Shown piece after piece: positions 35,259 to 43,495 of a stretch of DNA of 64,000 nucleotides. Under the pieces are notes generated by a model, which made no database searches, was not told the DNA's origin, and saw only the letters and a list, made by a program, of their open reading frames with translations. The translations under genes were made by a program, and so were the position numbers. Origin of the DNA: Chitinophaga sp. HK235 (lineage in GTDB: Bacteria > Bacteroidota > Bacteroidia > Chitinophagales > Chitinophagaceae). The stretch is from positions 2,294,001 to 2,358,000 of the forward strand of contig NZ_CP073766.1 in assembly GCF_018255755.1 (NCBI RefSeq), in the 5' to 3' direction. The number at the start of each line of letters is the position of its first letter. The first letter of the stretch is position 1.

Positions 35259-35996
35259 TTACCAGGGTATTTCCCCTGTTTCAGGGTTATTTTCCTCACT
35301 AAAGAATTTTCCTGTTGGGCCATCATTGTCAATCAGAGCATATTTTACAATCCTGTTTCCGGCACTTTTGACAGTGCCCGTCCCACGATGTCCATTGAAG
35401 TCTGTTTTTGTATATCCCGGGCAAACGGCATTTACTTTGAATCTGGTATTTTTTAGTTCGTATGCCAGAACAACGGTGTACATATTCAGTGCTGATTTTG
35501 AGGAAAGATATACAACACCTTTGTAGTCGTAGTATTTGTACGCCGGGTCGCTGTGTAAAGTTATTGAACCTTGACTTGAACTTACATTCACAATACGAGG
35601 TTCCGACGATTCTTTCAATAAATCAATAAATGCCTGTGTAACTCTCACCACACCGTAAACATTTGTATCATAAGCTGCTTTAAACTGGTCAATAGTTGAG
35701 TCCAGCGCGGTTTGTGGGTAACCACCATAAATACCCGCATTATTAATTAGTATGTCGAGGACTTTTGTTTTTTTACCGATTTCTTTACGGGCATTAATTA
35801 CTGATTCGTCATTTGTGATGTCAAGCTGAATAACTTCTACATTATTTAATCCCATCGCTTTTAATTTGTCCACGGCTTCAATACCATGTTCTAAATTACG
35901 ACTACCGAGGTAGACATAAATTCCCTTTTGAGCAAGTTGCCATGCAACTTCAAGACCAATACTTTTGTTGGCCCCTGTTACTAATGCGAATTTCAT
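35259..35996 (-). CDS. SDR family NAD(P)-dependent oxidoreductase
   Basis: 245 residues of a classical short-chain dehydrogenase: TGANKSIG cofactor site (8-15), NNAG (about 88), Ser in NVSSSQGS and catalytic YLSSK (Tyr/Lys, about 168-172), then the VCPGYTKTDF loop. The second-strand region GSRNLEHG contains Arg, which favours NADPH. It resembles carbonyl-reductase-like members. An AraC regulator lies 65 nt upstream in the same direction, so the regulator probably governs this gene. A TACTTTTG -7 box precedes it. Confidence 0.88.
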   Translation of the reverse strand: MKFALVTGANKSIGLEVAWQLAQKGIYVYLGSRNLEHGIEAVDKLKAMGLNNVEVIQLDITNDESVINARKEIGKKTKVLDILINNAGIYGGYPQTALDSTIDQFKAAYDTNVYGVVRVTQAFIDLLKESSEPRIVNVSSSQGSITLHSDPAYKYYDYKGVVYLSSKSALNMYTVVLAYELKNTRFKVNAVCPGYTKTDFNGHRGTGTVKSAGNRIVKYALIDNDGPTGKFFSEENNPETGEIPW

Positions 35997-36018
35997 TTCT
36001 TTTGTGAATTTTATGAAG

Positions 36019-36026
36019 CAAAAGTA
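36019..36026 (-). promoter_or_regulatory. -7 box of the SDR gene
   Basis: TACTTTTG matches TAnnTTTG 22 nt before the ATG; no -33 TTG at standard spacing, consistent with an activator-dependent promoter. Confidence 0.45.
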
Positions 36027-36061
36027 GAGGGCCGGAAAATAGCGGAAATGGACAATTCATT

Positions 36062-36934
36062 TTATTTCCCCGACAAATCCTGCCTGGGCAAAAAATCACT
36101 TGCACTTTTTCCTGTACTTTTTTTGAAGAGTCTTGAAAAATAATCCGGGTCATTAAAGCCCAGTTCGTAGGCCAATTCTTTGATAGAAGTATTAGAATAA
36201 CGCAATTTTCGCTGAGCTTCTGCCATCAAACGGTTAATGAAATAATCTTTGGGCGATGAGCCGGAATATTCTTTTACAATCCTATATAAACTGTTTGTAG
36301 ATAAAGCCAATTTTTCTGCAATTGCATTGATAGAAGGTTGCTCCGTAAGGTGTGTTTCTACAACCAGTTTGAACTCAATGAACTTTGAAAGGTTAATGTT
36401 TAAGGGGTTGAGGGGTTCCTTGTTTTTGAAATAAGCGCTGTTTAGTTCTGATAGCAATGAGTTCAAATAAGCTAATATTACTTCAGTGTCGATATCATAT
36501 TTATCTAAATGAATTATCTGATTTAAAATTCCAAAAACCTTTATTACCCTGTCTTTTGCAGCGCTGTCAAGAACTATGGTCTGGTCGTTTAAGGGGTTGA
36601 CTAAAAAGGAAAATTGTTGTGGCAACAATGCCAATGTATTTTCGTCAAACAGCAGTTTGAAATATTTAAGATCGTCTGTTTTGTCGGGTGGCGTAAAAAT
36701 TTGATTTGGCATTGCAAAAAGCAAGTGTCCGTCTGTAAGGTTGAAGTCTTGTAAGTCTAAATTGTATGTAATTGAACCACTTTCAATTAATACAATAAAA
36801 TAAGAGGTTAATCTGCGAGGTTGCAGTTTTTTGATCTGAATATCAGCTGAAAGATAGGGGTTGTCGTTTGAACGAATCATGATCCCCAGCTCATCATGCT
36901 GTAAGCCTTCATATTTTCTGTTTTGTCCTTGCAT
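36062..36934 (-). CDS. AraC family transcriptional regulator
   Basis: 290 residues: N-terminal cupin-like sensor (about 20-170; SYFIVLIESGSITYNLDLQD) and a complete double helix-turn-helix (about 195-285) with INAIAEKLALSTNSLYRIVKEYSG and the hallmark IKELAYELGFNDPDYFSRLFKKSTGKSASDF. It reads toward the SDR gene and probably activates it. Compare the truncated AraC gene at 25142, which lacks the second half of this domain. Confidence 0.9.
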   Translation of the reverse strand: MQGQNRKYEGLQHDELGIMIRSNDNPYLSADIQIKKLQPRRLTSYFIVLIESGSITYNLDLQDFNLTDGHLLFAMPNQIFTPPDKTDDLKYFKLLFDENTLALLPQQFSFLVNPLNDQTIVLDSAAKDRVIKVFGILNQIIHLDKYDIDTEVILAYLNSLLSELNSAYFKNKEPLNPLNINLSKFIEFKLVVETHLTEQPSINAIAEKLALSTNSLYRIVKEYSGSSPKDYFINRLMAEAQRKLRYSNTSIKELAYELGFNDPDYFSRLFKKSTGKSASDFLPRQDLSGK

Positions 36935-37266
36935 ATTGTTTGATCAAAAGATTGTAGGATGTCATCATACGATAACCGCTAACCTGCGATTGGATTATTA
37001 CAAATTTCAAACTTTTTTAAAGTTAACCTTTTTATCGTTGCTATAATAATATCGTGGTTTATTCATAAATCTGCAGCTTATATTACACATGTAATATTTT
37101 GTAAATATGAATTGGATTTCAGTACCTCACCCGCTTTACTCTCCACCCATAGTGTTCAAGATTTTAGGAAGCAGGAGGCTGGTTGGGCATCGGTAGATTT
37201 TGAAGCATATTATTCTATCGCAGTTAATTTTATGATTATTGTATATTAGATTAGGGATCGGACCGC
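36935..37266. other. Intergenic region between divergent AraC-type genes
   Basis: 332 bp without a gene. It holds the small palindrome ATTACA-CA-TGTAAT at 37082-37095, a plausible operator half-site pair, and no clear TAnnTTTG box. Confidence 0.35.
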
Positions 37267-37326
37267 GTGATCAGGATTTGCAGGATGAAGAAAGAGAAGA
37301 AGGATAATCTGATATTAATCAATTCA

Positions 37327-38151
37327 ATGTTCTATTACCGGCAATATTATCCATCAATTCAGCTGGCTGACTTTATAGAATGCTATTGGGTATTACATGC
37401 ACCGGACAGGTTTACGGATGTACCTGACCGCCTGATACCTGGCGGTCGTGTGGAACTGATCTTCAATTTTGGCGGCCCGACGGATTGGTTGATAACAGCT
37501 GATAATCCTCTTGGCACCCGTCAGAATGGGCCGATGATTATGGGGCAGCGAAACCAGATTTTTTATGTGAAAAGCACTGGTGAAATCAGGATGCTGGGTA
37601 TCCGATTCAAGCCAGGTGGGCTGGCCTCATTTACCAATGTACCTATTTCTGATTTATTAAATATTCTGTTGCCGGCCGAACTGCTCTTAGGGAAATCAGT
37701 AATAGACCTGGAGATGCGCTTGTCTGATTATTCGGATGATGATAAGCAGGTACAATTACTGGATGCTATACTAAAATCCAGATTGGGAAATGCACCAGCT
37801 GATCTGTTAGTGGTTAACCAGACTATAGATATACTTCGCAACAGTCCTGAGGATGTATCTATTGATACAATCTGCCAGCAAACAGGTTGGTACTATAAAA
37901 AGCTGGAGCGGATTTTCCTGAAAAACATCGGTTATACACCTAAGCATTATCATAAACTGCTTCGTTTCAATAAAGCGGTCCGGTATATGCGAACAACCAA
38001 TACGCTGACTGATGTCTGTCATGTATGCAACTACTTTGACCAGGCGCATTTTATTCGTGATTTCCGGTTGTTTACAGGTACCACTCCCAGCCAGTTTAAA
38101 AAGGAGGAAAACAAAATAGCGGATATTCTCATAAAGCATCAGCCTGTCTAA
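37327..38151 (+). CDS. AraC family regulator with DUF6597 sensor domain
   Basis: 274 residues from the ATG at 37327; family members begin near MFYYRQYYPS, while upstream ATG 37285 or GTG 37267 would add a charged tail. N-terminal DUF6597-type domain about 1-130 (FIECYWVLHAP, RLIPGGRVELIFNFGG, GIRFKPGGLASF) and C-terminal AraC helix-turn-helix about 170-260, where the second motif is VCHVCNYFDQAHFIRDFRLFTGTTPSQF. The next gene, an Lnt-like amidase, follows 60 nt downstream and may be its target or simply a neighbour. Confidence 0.87.
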   Translation: MFYYRQYYPSIQLADFIECYWVLHAPDRFTDVPDRLIPGGRVELIFNFGGPTDWLITADNPLGTRQNGPMIMGQRNQIFYVKSTGEIRMLGIRFKPGGLASFTNVPISDLLNILLPAELLLGKSVIDLEMRLSDYSDDDKQVQLLDAILKSRLGNAPADLLVVNQTIDILRNSPEDVSIDTICQQTGWYYKKLERIFLKNIGYTPKHYHKLLRFNKAVRYMRTTNTLTDVCHVCNYFDQAHFIRDFRLFTGTTPSQFKKEENKIADILIKHQPV

Positions 38152-38181
38152 AATATACAATTCTACACGGGAAAAACCTTT

Positions 38182-38189
38182 TAGCTTTG
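38182..38189 (+). promoter_or_regulatory. -7 box of the Lnt-like gene
   Basis: TAGCTTTG fits TAnnTTTG, 22 nt before the ATG. No matching -33 element. Confidence 0.4.
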
Positions 38190-38211
38190 ACAATTATACC
38201 AAACTTATATC

Positions 38212-39660
38212 ATGTCGGATTTAAAACCGGTTTCCAAAGCGCTTTTAGTCGCAGGACTGCTTTTTGCGGGTATCTGCTGGTATTTATCCTTTAGCTTGTC
38301 AGCGCACCTTTGGTGGCCATTATGGGTGGCGCCAGTTCCCATATTGTATTTTTCTTTACGACTTACAGGTAAATGGACATTTTTAATAGCTTTTACCGGG
38401 TACTTAATAGGAAGACTTAGCTGGGTGCCTTATTTTCTAAGTATTTTTCCTTTGCCGCTGCTGTTTTTGTTTACCTTACTATTGCCCCTGATTTTTTCGC
38501 TACAAGTGATAGCTGCAAGAAAGATAATGCTTACTTATCGCCATTGGTCTACTGTATTTGTATTCCCTGTTTTGGTTACTACGATGGAGTATATCAGTTT
38601 CCTCACCACCAGAGACGGAACGGCAGGAAGTATTGCCTATACGCAATGTAATTTTTTGCCCGTGGTGCAGGTTGCATCTCTGACAGGCATACAGGGGATT
38701 ACCTTCCTGGTTACTTTTTTTCCTACGGCGATAGCGTTCATCATCTATCGGTATCAGCAAAAACAATCAATCCGGGCACTTTCCTTCGTAACTATTGGTG
38801 TTCTTGTGGTCGCAATGGCATGGGGCGTTGTGCGTTTGAATCAAACATCTGCTGCTGCTAAATCATTACAGGTGGGGATGGTTGCTATTGATAAACGGGT
38901 ATATTACGATGAGAATAAAATAGGAGAAGACAAGGATTTGTACCTGGCAAACCTTTACCTGCGCCAGGTAGGAGAACTGGTAAAGCAGGGGGCAGAGATC
39001 GTGGTGTTTCCTGAAAAAATGTTTACCGTAAGAGATGGTCGTCGTTCGGGTTTTATGCAGCAGTTTAGAGACACAGCAATTGCGCATCACGTAGGAATCA
39101 TTGCATGCGTGACGCAGCAAAAAGGAGACTATTACGAAAATAGGGCCTGGGTGATCGGGAAGGATGGGGCACTGCTGGCAGATTATCAGAAAGTACATCT
39201 CTTTGCCGGAGAATTGCTGGATAGCCTGAAACCAGGAAAGGAACCTGGTTTGTTTCTCTGGAATGGTATAAAAGAAGGTGTGGCTATTTGTAAGGACATG
39301 GATTTTCAGCAATACATCAGCAGGTATGGTAGCGCAGATTGTAATGTTTTATATGTGCCGGCCTGGGACTTTGATCAGGATGGATGGCTGCATAGCCGGA
39401 TGGCGATGATGAGATGCGTGGAAGGTGGTTTTGGAATGGTAAGAAATGCCAGGCGGGGTAGGCTGACTATCAACGATTATTGCGGCAGGGTTTTGTATGA
39501 GGCTAATAGCGACAAAGGCACGCCCGTGTTGTTATCAGGCAACATTGAGATACAGCATCATGCGACACTGCATAACAAATGGGGGGATTGGTTCAGTATG
39601 TTGAATGCCATTGCATGCCTGGTGAGCCTTGCACTATTGGCAAAAGCCAGGCGGACTTAA
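38212..39660 (+). CDS. Membrane nitrilase-superfamily protein, apolipoprotein N-acyltransferase-like
   Basis: 482 residues. Six to seven membrane spans at about 8-205, then a carbon-nitrogen hydrolase domain with the full triad: Glu268 (VVFPEKMF), Lys327 (YQKVHL) and Cys360 (AICKDMDF); a last membrane span lies near 460-475. This is the Lnt architecture, where the enzyme moves a fatty acyl group onto the N-terminal Cys of lipoproteins. Similarity to housekeeping Lnt is limited (the N-terminal span region and the CKDMDF motif differ), so it may act on another amine. It stands alone behind an AraC regulator. Confidence 0.8.
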   Translation: MSDLKPVSKALLVAGLLFAGICWYLSFSLSAHLWWPLWVAPVPILYFSLRLTGKWTFLIAFTGYLIGRLSWVPYFLSIFPLPLLFLFTLLLPLIFSLQVIAARKIMLTYRHWSTVFVFPVLVTTMEYISFLTTRDGTAGSIAYTQCNFLPVVQVASLTGIQGITFLVTFFPTAIAFIIYRYQQKQSIRALSFVTIGVLVVAMAWGVVRLNQTSAAAKSLQVGMVAIDKRVYYDENKIGEDKDLYLANLYLRQVGELVKQGAEIVVFPEKMFTVRDGRRSGFMQQFRDTAIAHHVGIIACVTQQKGDYYENRAWVIGKDGALLADYQKVHLFAGELLDSLKPGKEPGLFLWNGIKEGVAICKDMDFQQYISRYGSADCNVLYVPAWDFDQDGWLHSRMAMMRCVEGGFGMVRNARRGRLTINDYCGRVLYEANSDKGTPVLLSGNIEIQHHATLHNKWGDWFSMLNAIACLVSLALLAKARRT

Positions 39661-39758
39661 AAATTATCCGCCAGGGACAATATTTCAAAATGAATACTGC
39701 AATAGATTATAATTTCCAGCTCTCCAGTTTACATATCTGGTAAAAATTTTCTAAAGGC

Positions 39759-40129
39759 TTAATCAAAAAAGTCCTCGGCAAAGGCGTATTCAATTCTACC
39801 CAACGGAATATCTTTCATTTTGAAAACACTGGAGAGAAAAGCGGATATTTTGTCTTTGGTAGAAAGCCACTTTTTTTAAAGTGCTGCCTTTACGTTTATC
39901 CTTGTCCACCTTCTCCTGAAACTTTTCATTATGAAAATCGATGACCTCCAAAAGTATGCGCTTTCCCCTGTTGATACCGTTGTAGGCGTTTTTGATCATC
40001 GTTGGAGGTTACTGTAGTGTCAACCGCTTTCAGGAGGGTATAATGCCGGATAAGTTCAGATTTTACATGCTGTAAGTGCTTATTGGTTTCTATAGCTTCC
40101 GCATAAACGGCCCGATAGACCGTTATCAC
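39759..40129 (-). pseudogene. Tyrosine recombinase (integrase) relic, N-terminal SAM-like domain
   Basis: Three frame segments together read like the arm-binding/core-binding part of a Bacteroidota phage-type integrase: VYAEAIETNKHLQHVKSELIRHYTLL, then RILLEVIDFHNEKFQEKVDKDKRKGSTLKK, then WLSTKDKISAFL...FKMKDIPLGRIEYAFAEDFFD and TAA. Frameshifts occur near 39998 and 39870. The catalytic domain with its RHRY residues is missing. It lies on the 3' side of the tRNA-Lys gene at 40517 and on the same strand, the usual place of an integrase beside its attachment site. Confidence 0.7.
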
Positions 40130-40320
40130 ATCAGCACGACCGGGGCTGCTACGCGTGTCGGGAGACTATTCAGTAATCCCTCCTCCAACGGTTATAAGTC
40201 TGGCTCTATCACCTTCGTAGATAACGGGGCAGATTATCAGCTGGCATTTACCAAAAAGCCTGACCGTTCAGCCAATTTATCATACAACAGCATTGCCGTA
40301 TGGTTTGTTTCGTGGGTAAG
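40103..40320 (+). other. Coding-like fragment, unrecognised
   Basis: A frame encoding TRVGRLFSNPSSNGYKSGSI...DNGADYQLAFTKKPDRS looks like part of a beta-rich secreted protein by composition, but it has no start context and partly overlaps the integrase relic on the other strand. I cannot assign it. Confidence 0.25.
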
Positions 40321-40479
40321 TCGATTCAGACAAAGGCATCAAACTATTACTGAGAGCATAGAAAATAAGGGGGCGTAAATCCTGATAAAAATGTTTTGTA
40401 TCTTAGTAAAAGCTCGTTAACCTGTATAAAGTACGGGAAAGAAATCGGGGTTATACAAAAGGAACTCAACTAAAAAAGC

Positions 40480-40504
40480 AAAACCTGCGACTAGTGCAGG
40501 TTTT
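40480..40504 (-). terminator. Terminator of tRNA-Lys copy 1
   Basis: AAAACCTGC and GCAGGTTTT form a 9-bp stem with a 7-nt loop, 13 nt past the tRNA 3' end. Confidence 0.75.
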
Positions 40505-40516
40505 AGAAGTTGTCTG

Positions 40517-40589
40517 TGATCCCGCTGGGACTCGAACCCAGGACCCATACATTAAAAGTGTATTGCTCTACCAACTGAGCTACGGAATC
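40517..40589 (-). tRNA. tRNA-Lys (anticodon TTT), copy 1
   Basis: 73-nt cloverleaf: acceptor GATTCCG pairs with CGGGATC (one T-G pair), D-arm GCTC/GAGC, anticodon stem ATACA/TGTAT with loop CTTTTAA giving anticodon TTT, variable loop GGGTC, T-arm CTGGG/CCCAG with TTCGAGT. CCA is not encoded. It is identical to the copy at 42182. Its promoter lies 35 nt upstream. Confidence 0.97.
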
Positions 40590-40623
40590 ATTTCCCTACC
40601 ATACACATGGCATATTGGGGCGG

Positions 40624-40653
40624 CAAATGTAAGAAAATATATTTCATTATCAA
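40624..40653 (-). promoter_or_regulatory. Promoter of tRNA-Lys copy 1
   Basis: TTG (40651-40653), 19 nt, TACATTTG (40624-40631): exact match to the Bacteroidota vegetative consensus. Confidence 0.8.
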
Positions 40654-40772
40654 CCTTTTACAAGATTTTCTTTTCAACAGGCCATATAGTAAGAATGATA
40701 ACCACAGCTATGACGACAGATACAAAGCATAGAAAACACTGTTATAAATAGCACAGCAATTACAAAATCGCT

Positions 40773-40780
40773 TACCTTTG
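40773..40780 (+). promoter_or_regulatory. -7 box upstream of the RluA N-domain gene
   Basis: TACCTTTG fits TAnnTTTG, 53 nt before the ATG at 40834; the -33 region is poor. Confidence 0.4.
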
Positions 40781-40833
40781 CGCCTTCTTAAGCCACCCTA
40801 TCAAGGCTGGCACAGTATGCCGCAAGTGTGTAT

Positions 40834-41643
40834 ATGACCGATGTAGAAGACGATTATCATCAATCTGTAACAGAACAGGAACAACAAGCTGACACAGCCT
40901 TCTGTCGCTTTATAGACCAGGACAATGCCAGGTCTATGGCCGAAACACTTACCTTTAGCCTGGATGGCAACATTCATCCGCTTTGTGAAATTGCCGTTGC
41001 TGAACTTCAACAACATCTTGCCCTGCAAAATGAGTGGAAACATAATTTTGGCTTGGGCAACAATGGCAATGGTGCCGTTATTGGTAAAATGTTCGGTGTA
41101 TTGGTAGTACGAACCCGGTATGGAACTTTGGGTTATCTGTCAGCATTTTCCGGCAAGCTGGCAAATGGAAATCATCACAACAGGTTTGTAGAACCGGTGT
41201 TCGACGGACTTAAAACAGGCAGCTTTCTAAATGCCGGTATGATCCGTTTATCAGAAATCAACAGTGAAATTGCTGCTCTCTCTCAGGAAGATGCTATCCT
41301 CCATCAATCAGCCATTGCACAGTTAAAGGAATTGCGTAAAGCCCATTCCATCAGGTTACAACGAAGGCTCCTGGAGCAATATAATTTCAGCAATAAGGCA
41401 GGCCATTTAAAAAATATGGTAGATATCTTTACCGCCCACGGCTATAAACAACCGCCTGCAGGTGCCGGCGAATGTGCTGGTCCAAAATTACTGCAATACG
41501 CCTTTCGTCATCAGATGGAGCCTTTGGCTTTAGTCGAATTCTGGTGGGGCTTATCTCCTAAATCAGCCACCTGGAAACATGGAGCCTACTACAAGCCATG
41601 TAAGGAGAAATGTGCACCGATCCTGGATTATATGTTAAGTTAG
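40834..41643 (+). pseudogene. RluA-type pseudouridine synthase, N-terminal domain only
   Basis: 269 residues. The sequence matches the N-terminal extension of long RluA-type enzymes: HPLCEIAVAELQQHL, EWKHNFGLG, then GVLVVRTRYGTLGYLSAFSGKLANGNHHNRFVEPVF-type block, GMIRLSEIN, and near the end PPAGAGECAGPKLLQYAF and EFWWGLSPKSATWKHG, KEKCAPILDYML. In full enzymes the catalytic domain with the RLD motif follows directly; here TAG comes right after YMLS and no synthase sequence follows in any frame. It is either a gene remnant or a domain surviving on its own. It lies between two identical tRNA-Lys genes on the opposite strand. Confidence 0.7.
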
Positions 41644-41691
41644 TCTGAGTTGCCACGATGGCCATAACGCCCCCGCTTTTCAACAGCTTGA

Positions 41692-41901
41692 TTATCTTCT
41701 CTTCTCATTAAGCACTTGCTCATTCAAAGCAAAATATCTTTTCTTAGTGATATCTAAAGCACATGCCATAAAGGTCAATAGTGACCTATATTTTTCCTCT
41801 GTGAGTTTCATCAAACTAACATCAACTTCTTTTTTCTTATCAAAATATGCCTTAAGAAAGGTCGCAACTATCCCTCCAATTATCTCACTGATAAGTGCTG
41901 G
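41692..41901 (-). pseudogene. C-terminal fragment of an unrecognised membrane-associated protein
   Basis: 69 codons without a start: ALISEIIGGIVATFLKAYFDKKKEV followed by the amphipathic LMKLTEEKYRSLLTFMACALDITKKRYFAL and TAA. The frame is closed by TAA just upstream (5') of the first coding residue, so the 5' part has been lost. The pattern (short membrane helix, KK-rich linker, EEKYRS helix) recalls small hypothetical proteins, but I cannot name a family. Confidence 0.5.
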
Positions 41902-42144
41902 TTAGAATCTGCATGAAAGGGAGTTTATTTGCGATTGAAAATACAGCGTTTTTTAAATGGATCAGGAATCTTTATACTCCTCAAAGGGTTCGTTTCTCAT
42001 CAATTGCGGCTCCTGGACAAAGTGGGATTGCTGGATGTACTTTTAAACCCTTGCTTAAATTACGTATCTGGTAAAAGCTGGTTAACCTTATAAAGTATGG
42101 GGAAACAAAAAGAGGTTTTATAGAAGGGACTCGACTAAAAAACA

Positions 42145-42169
42145 AAACCCCGCGACTAGCGCGAGGTTT
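42145..42169 (-). terminator. Terminator of tRNA-Lys copy 2
   Basis: AAACC.CGCG and CGCG.GGTTT enclose ACTAG, 13 nt past the tRNA 3' end; the same layout as copy 1 with changed stem bases that keep pairing. Confidence 0.65.
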
Positions 42170-42181
42170 GAATGTTGTTTG

Positions 42182-42254
42182 TGATCCCGCTGGGACTCGA
42201 ACCCAGGACCCATACATTAAAAGTGTATTGCTCTACCAACTGAGCTACGGAATC
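42182..42254 (-). tRNA. tRNA-Lys (anticodon TTT), copy 2
   Basis: Identical to the 73-nt tRNA-Lys at 40517 base for base, with the loop CTTTTAA and anticodon TTT. The sequence 3' of both genes is also related for about 120 bp (..GTATCTGGTAAAAGCTGGTTAACC.. near 42063 and its counterpart near 40397), but 5' flanks differ apart from their promoters. Confidence 0.97.
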
Positions 42255-42282
42255 CTTTACTGTATTGCTGTTTAAGCGGGTG

Positions 42283-42312
42283 CAAAAATAGAAATAATTT
42301 ATTTTTAAACAA
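42283..42312 (-). promoter_or_regulatory. Promoter of tRNA-Lys copy 2
   Basis: TTG (42310-42312), 19 nt, TATTTTTG (42283-42290): exact consensus match, independent of the copy 1 promoter in its spacer sequence. Confidence 0.8.
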
Positions 42313-42449
42313 GTTTTTACAAAAAATTTTACACCGCAACTCTCAAAACAAGCCACCACAAAGTATTTCAAGCCAATAATTTTTTCGAAGACACTATACA
42401 GATTTGTATCAGTCCTATAATAAAATGCTGTTACTATGAACTTCTCGCC

Positions 42450-42457
42450 TATTTTTG
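42450..42457 (+). promoter_or_regulatory. -7 box of the SDR gene at 42476
   Basis: TATTTTTG matches TAnnTTTG, with CTG at -33 (19 nt upstream). It contains the TTG that would otherwise be read as an upstream start codon, which fixes the start at 42476. Confidence 0.6.
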
Positions 42458-42475
42458 CATTGCAAAAATATACCC

Positions 42476-43288
42476 ATGAAAACTTACTTTCAGAACAAGA
42501 CAGTAGTTATTACCGGCGGATCGTCGGGCATTGGAAAAGCATTGGTGATGGAGATGTTACAGCAGGGTGCTGCTGTAGCCGTATGTGGTCGTAAGTTACC
42601 GGCCCTGGAAGCTTTGCGTAATGAGATCAACCATCCCTCCTTGTTTATCTTTGTGGCGGATGTGAGTGTGGAAGCGGATTGCAAGGCTTTTATGGAAGCT
42701 ACGATGGCACGGTTTGGCCGTATTGATGTGTTAATCAACAATGCGGGAATTTCTATGCGTGCCTTGTTCCGTGATCTGGACCTGAGTGTATTGAAATCAC
42801 TGATGGACATTAATTTCTGGGGCACTGTTTATTGCACGAAATACGCTTATCCTGCTATACTGGCTGCCAAAGGTACTATTGTGGGCGTATCTTCTATTGC
42901 TGGTTATCGTGGCTTGCCGGGGCGTACAGGTTATTCGGCGTCCAAATTCGCTATGCAGGGCTTTATGGAGGCATTGCGTACGGAGAATCTGCATACAGGC
43001 GTTAACGTAATGTGGGTATGTCCGGGGTTTACGGCCTCGAATATACGGAATACGGCGCTCAACCAGGAAGGACAGGCACAGAGTGAAACCCCGCTCAATG
43101 AGGATAAGCTGATGAGTGCCGAAGCAGTGGCAACAGCCATTGCCAAAGCAATCAGCAAACGCAAAAGGACCCTTGTACTTACCGGCCAGGGCAAACTCAC
43201 TGTATGGCTCAACAAACTGGTGCCTGGTCTGCTCGATGGTCTTGTTTACAACCACTTTAAGAAAGAACCTAATTCTCCACTGCAATAA
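42476..43288 (+). CDS. SDR family oxidoreductase
   Basis: 270 residues from the ATG at 42476. Classical SDR: VVITGGSSGIGKAL cofactor site (residues 9-22), CGRK after the second strand (Arg favours NADPH), VADVS, NNAGISMRAL (about 83), catalytic Ser in VSSIAGYRG and YSASK (about 151-155), then WVCPGFTAS. The C-terminal region (LVLTGQGKLTVWLNKLVPGLLDGLVYNHF) is hydrophobic, as in membrane-associated DHRS7-like members. Substrate unknown, perhaps a lipid or sterol-like ketone. Stands alone. Confidence 0.88.
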   Translation: MKTYFQNKTVVITGGSSGIGKALVMEMLQQGAAVAVCGRKLPALEALRNEINHPSLFIFVADVSVEADCKAFMEATMARFGRIDVLINNAGISMRALFRDLDLSVLKSLMDINFWGTVYCTKYAYPAILAAKGTIVGVSSIAGYRGLPGRTGYSASKFAMQGFMEALRTENLHTGVNVMWVCPGFTASNIRNTALNQEGQAQSETPLNEDKLMSAEAVATAIAKAISKRKRTLVLTGQGKLTVWLNKLVPGLLDGLVYNHFKKEPNSPLQ

Positions 43289-43495
43289 AAATCAAAATTT
43301 CAGCTTAAAATAAGGCGCCATCGGTATTTTTACCTTTATTTGCAAAGAGATTGCATTTAAAACCCCATGGCACCCTTTTTGGGAGGAGAGCGACCATTCC
43401 AGGCGGCCATTCAGATGTGATACGGGTTCGATAAGCAGGGATAGGGAGTTGAAATGTGAATTTAGTGTATTGCGCTTGGATTTAGATTTTCTGGC

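Noticed and set aside
38212..39660. Calling this gene lnt outright
   Set aside because: The catalytic triad fits, but it lies in an accessory region and similarity outside the triad is too weak to equate it with the housekeeping enzyme.
41913..42074. 53-codon frame MKGSLFAIENTAFFKW... near tRNA-Lys copy 2
   Set aside because: Begins at a junction, ends in the sequence repeated 3' of the tRNA genes and has no family match; chance frame is more likely.
43289..43495. 207-nt leader of the SAM hydrolase gene considered as a SAM-sensing riboswitch
   Set aside because: No conserved riboswitch core or terminator/antiterminator pair could be recognised.
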